Shown piece by piece: positions 14,352-16,926 of a stretch of 16,926 bases of DNA (position 1 is its first letter; every line of letters starts with the position of its first letter). The notes below the pieces were generated by a model. The model saw nothing but the letters and a program-made list of their open reading frames with translations, had not been told where the DNA came from and did not search any database. Both the position numbers and the translations under genes were made by a program. Origin of the DNA: CAZEAN01 sp964510225 (GTDB lineage: Bacteria > Planctomycetota > Planctomycetia > Isosphaerales > Isosphaeraceae); NCBI GenBank assembly GCA_964510225.1, contig CAZEAN010000124.1, positions 1 to 16,926 on the forward strand, written 5' to 3'.

Positions 14352-16926
14352 CAACCCCTGAGGATTACTTGCAGATCCCGGAGGACTATAGTCAAGCGAT
14401 CGGTGGTCTCCGGTGGTCCTCGGCAGGTGATGCGATTGAGTTTCCGAGTGGAGAAACGCTTGTTTTTAGTCGAGCCCTCGGACTTTTCATCGAAGGATTT
14501 ACCGCACAACACGAATTAATTCATTTTGCTCATGTTGTTCATCTTGCACACATTTTGTTGAATCATTCGTTGTTGAGTGATCTGACCCGTTTTCGGTCGT
14601 ATCGGAACGCTGGAGCGCTTTGTGGTGTGTTGTCTAACGGCGTACCTCGGTTACCTGACCCTCCGGATTTAGAGCAGGTCAGATTGATGCTTAGCAGTGG
14701 AGTTGCGCTCGCTGGATTCAGTGATGAGTTCTACATCCCGAAACCTCTAATCGGAGAAGTAGAGGCGCAAAGAGGTAGCTCGATGATCGCTCCGACGATG
14801 AACGCGATCGATTTTGAGCATTATATCCTTGAGCGTCTTAGTCGACTCTCCCACGAGGAGATCCACTGTTGGTTCAGGACAGGTCGTGCGCCAGATCGGG
14901 CCGGTGAGGTCATCGCTGAACGAGTGACGCCCGAGCTTCCTCGCCTCTATGGAGAGGTGATGGAGCCGATCCTGAAAAGATCGCGGTTTCACGGGGCGGC
15001 CTCGGTGCTGGAACGTCTTGTTGGAGCGCTCTCGTTGCCACCACGGCGACTCTCTTCCGAAGTGATCCCAGCGGGCGGGTACGCCGATATTGCCAACCGA
15101 GGACATCCTGAACGACTCCTACCGAGCCAACATGCGATCGACTCTGAGGAGTTCTTGCGACGCTTTGCCGAGCACGAACTTCTCTATTTCCACCGGGAAG
15201 AGCCAAGGGATCTTGAGTCCGAGGAACTGGTGGTGGTACTGGATCAAGGAGTCCGGACTTGGGGAATCGTCCGACCGATTCTGGCGGCGGCTTCGGTAGC
15301 GCTGGGGAAACTAGCCGACCGTCGGAAAGCCACCTTCCGGATCGCAACGACCAGTCGGACGGATCACCCGATCGATCCCCTTGAGGTCACCCTTCCTGCC
15401 CTCACTGAACTCTTGGAAGCCAGCGATTTGACAACTGACCCCTCCGATGGCCTGGCAAGAATCATTGAGAGTCCTCGAACAGCACAACGTCGAGACCTCA
15501 TGCTGCTGACCCATCCTCGATGTCTTCGGACACCGGAAGTGTTGGCAGTTGCGGCTGGGGTCCCCCAAGGCGATCGTCTCTTTGCACTCACGGTCGATGA
15601 TCACTATGATGCCCAACTCTTGGAGCTAAAACGAGGGTCGCCGGTTCCTCTCCTCCGGTTCCGCGTTACTCCACAAACAACAACGGAATCGATACCATCT
15701 AGGTTGACCAAGCAGAGAACCAGGACCACTCAAGGTTGGAGTGGCGACGTTGAACCGATCGGGTTCCCCTTTCGGTTCATCCCGAGTGGTCGCCTCGCAC
15801 AATGGGGTCGTGGACCTTGGCTCGCATTCGATGAGGGGGGAGGTTGGCTTCTTGCCATCGGTCCCTATGGAATCCCCATTGCCTGGAGTGTTGACGGGAA
15901 GTCCGAGGAACTCTGGCCGCGCGGTTATTCGGGAGGTTCGGTCGTAGCTCGGGTGAACTCGGTCCTTGGGGTTGCCGGTGGGTTTGTTGTGATCGGATCG
16001 CTCGAAAAGAATGATTACTTGGCGATCGTCTCTTATGAATTGTTAAGTCGTGAAGTCCGAACGTACGTGATCAATGACTGGTCAAACGTGGCAATCGATT
16101 GGTTTTACCTTGCAACACTCCATGCCGTCGTAGGACGGACGGCTAAGCAGAGTCGGTATATTAATCTTCGGACCGGTGAGTTCTACCGTTCTGATTCAGA
16201 CCAGATGCCTCCTGCAGTCGCGCTTAGCTTGGCACGGATCCGAGAGTCCCCAGTACCACCACCGGAGGTTCAGGTCCTCCATGATGATGACACGAAACCA
16301 ACGGCGGGACCACTTGTACGGTTGCATCGGAAGACAGGAACGCTCCACATTGACGGCATCGGAGGTTGCTCAAAGCGATTGAGGATGCTGTCGGATGGAC
16401 AGCCGGTACTCGAGGGTTGTCGTTTGAATCGGGCGTTCTACCGTGCTCAGACCCTCGCCATTCATGTGAGTCATCGATCAACGGAGTGTTGGTACATCTT
16501 TGAGATGCCAGAGCTCATCCGACTCGCCGATCGTCCCGGAATCGGTCTTGGCGACTTGGGCCTCTCGGCGGACGGTCGCCTGGTGGGTATCCGCCAGAGT
16601 GATCGCCAATTTGCGGCCTACCAGGTCGATGATCCTGGCCCTCCCCTACTCTCGACACCTAGGGGTGGTCCATCGGGACGGGCCACGGTTATCCTTGGGA
16701 GATCTTGGATGGCGATCGAGAGTGGTGACCACACGGTTCACCTTCGTTGGGGGAGTGGCGAGCTTCAAGTGAGTTCAGCTCGGAAGATCCGGGGAGAGAA
16801 CAACGATGGGAGGATCGAAAGCTTTCTAGGTGAACAACAGATCGCCGAAACACGTCCCGGCAGATTACCAAATTGGGCTGACTTTGATCCCCAGCGGTTC
16901 AGGACCTCGTGTCGTGGGGTGGGTTT
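14348..16926 (+). CDS. vWA-like plus beta-propeller protein of the ternary system (3' end outside window)
   Basis: The frame is open from ATG 14348 to the window edge, at least 859 residues, with no stop seen. Residues 1-280 are mainly helical and His-rich near the start (AQHELIHFAHVVHLAHILLNH, 53-73) and may be a bpX-type domain. Residues about 291-440 have the strand-helix order of a von Willebrand A domain (SEELVVVLDQGVRTWGIV; RRDLMLLTHPRCLRTPEVLAVA). The MIDAS is degenerate: D299 is kept but the DxSxS serines are replaced (DQGVR), and the usual acidic residue after the later strand is missing (LLTHP). After a basic linker (441-465), residues 470 to the edge show repeated four-strand units with Gly/Trp turns (PWLAFDEGGGWLLAIGPYGIPIAWSVDGK, LGDLGLSADGRLVGIRQSDRQFAAYQVDD), read as beta-propeller blades. 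Such propellers usually bind proteins or other ligands. No signal peptide. ATGA overlap with the upstream gene. Confidence 0.8.
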   Translation, partial: MTTPEDYLQIPEDYSQAIGGLRWSSAGDAIEFPSGETLVFSRALGLFIEGFTAQHELIHFAHVVHLAHILLNHSLLSDLTRFRSYRNAGALCGVLSNGVPRLPDPPDLEQVRLMLSSGVALAGFSDEFYIPKPLIGEVEAQRGSSMIAPTMNAIDFEHYILERLSRLSHEEIHCWFRTGRAPDRAGEVIAERVTPELPRLYGEVMEPILKRSRFHGAASVLERLVGALSLPPRRLSSEVIPAGGYADIANRGHPERLLPSQHAIDSEEFLRRFAEHELLYFHREEPRDLESEELVVVLDQGVRTWGIVRPILAAASVALGKLADRRKATFRIATTSRTDHPIDPLEVTLPALTELLEASDLTTDPSDGLARIIESPRTAQRRDLMLLTHPRCLRTPEVLAVAAGVPQGDRLFALTVDDHYDAQLLELKRGSPVPLLRFRVTPQTTTESIPSRLTKQRTRTTQGWSGDVEPIGFPFRFIPSGRLAQWGRGPWLAFDEGGGWLLAIGPYGIPIAWSVDGKSEELWPRGYSGGSVVARVNSVLGVAGGFVVIGSLEKNDYLAIVSYELLSREVRTYVINDWSNVAIDWFYLATLHAVVGRTAKQSRYINLRTGEFYRSDSDQMPPAVALSLARIRESPVPPPEVQVLHDDDTKPTAGPLVRLHRKTGTLHIDGIGGCSKRLRMLSDGQPVLEGCRLNRAFYRAQTLAIHVSHRSTECWYIFEMPELIRLADRPGIGLGDLGLSADGRLVGIRQSDRQFAAYQVDDPGPPLLSTPRGGPSGRATVILGRSWMAIESGDHTVHLRWGSGELQVSSARKIRGENNDGRIESFLGEQQIAETRPGRLPNWADFDPQRFRTSCRGVG

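Noticed and set aside
1..16926. tRNA, rRNA, CRISPR arrays, insertion sequences and integrase genes
   Set aside because: I looked for cloverleaf arms, regularly spaced repeats, transposase DDE or recombinase motifs and terminal inverted repeats and saw none.

Overview
The window looks like chromosomal DNA from a planctomycete or a close relative. The evidence is indirect. There is a Tat-exported TIM-barrel sugar isomerase, an exported DUF1080 (3-keto-disaccharide hydrolase-like) protein and a Gfo/Idh/MocA oxidoreductase. trpC is not inside a trp operon, start codons are mixed (ATG, GTG, TTG), Shine-Dalgarno sequences are uneven, and a MoxR/vWA/beta-propeller locus is present. There are no rRNA or tRNA genes, no CRISPR array and no recognisable insertion sequence or integrase.

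Region 1 (about 1-3350) resembles a fragment of a mobile or plasmid-type replicon. Two winged-helix proteins that look related to each other (252-560 and 633-1679) face a ParB/Sulfiredoxin-fold plus DNA-methyltransferase fusion on the minus strand (1676 to about 3055). No restriction nuclease is visible. A perfect 26-bp palindrome (2591-2616) lies inside the fusion gene, in the part encoding the linker between its two domains. A short tandem repeat lies just upstream of its likely start.

Region 2 (3373-11636) is ordinary metabolism and transport. It begins with an exported thioredoxin-like gene broken by a frameshift and an internal TAG. Next comes the Tat-dependent sugar isomerase/epimerase on the minus strand. 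A plus-strand operon-like set follows: trpC, an exported DUF4832-type protein and an APC amino-acid permease, with a 1-bp overlap and then a 4-bp gap. A minus-strand Gfo/Idh/MocA oxidoreductase overlaps the permease end by 11 bp. Then come an exported DUF1080 protein, a SugE/Gdx-type small multidrug-resistance transporter preceded by a strong 12-bp hairpin, and a flavin-reductase-like split-barrel protein.

Region 3 (11690-16926, running off the right edge) is the most interesting part. It is a tightly packed four-gene operon: a 219-aa family-poor protein, a MoxR/RavA-type AAA+ ATPase (TTG start, overlapping the previous gene by 14 bp), a 273-aa family-poor protein, and a large protein of at least 859 residues with a helical N-terminal region, a vWA-like domain whose MIDAS has lost its canonical residues, and a C-terminal region that reads as a beta-propeller. 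This matches the architecture of the MoxR-vWA-beta-propeller ternary systems with accessory bpX domains, which were proposed from comparative genomics as NTP-dependent conflict (defence-like) systems. As far as I know they lack a worked-out biochemical mechanism. In this model the ATPase remodels or loads clients that the propeller and bpX parts recognise, with the vWA as adaptor; that is inference here.

Across the window the hexamer CGATCG is clearly over-represented.
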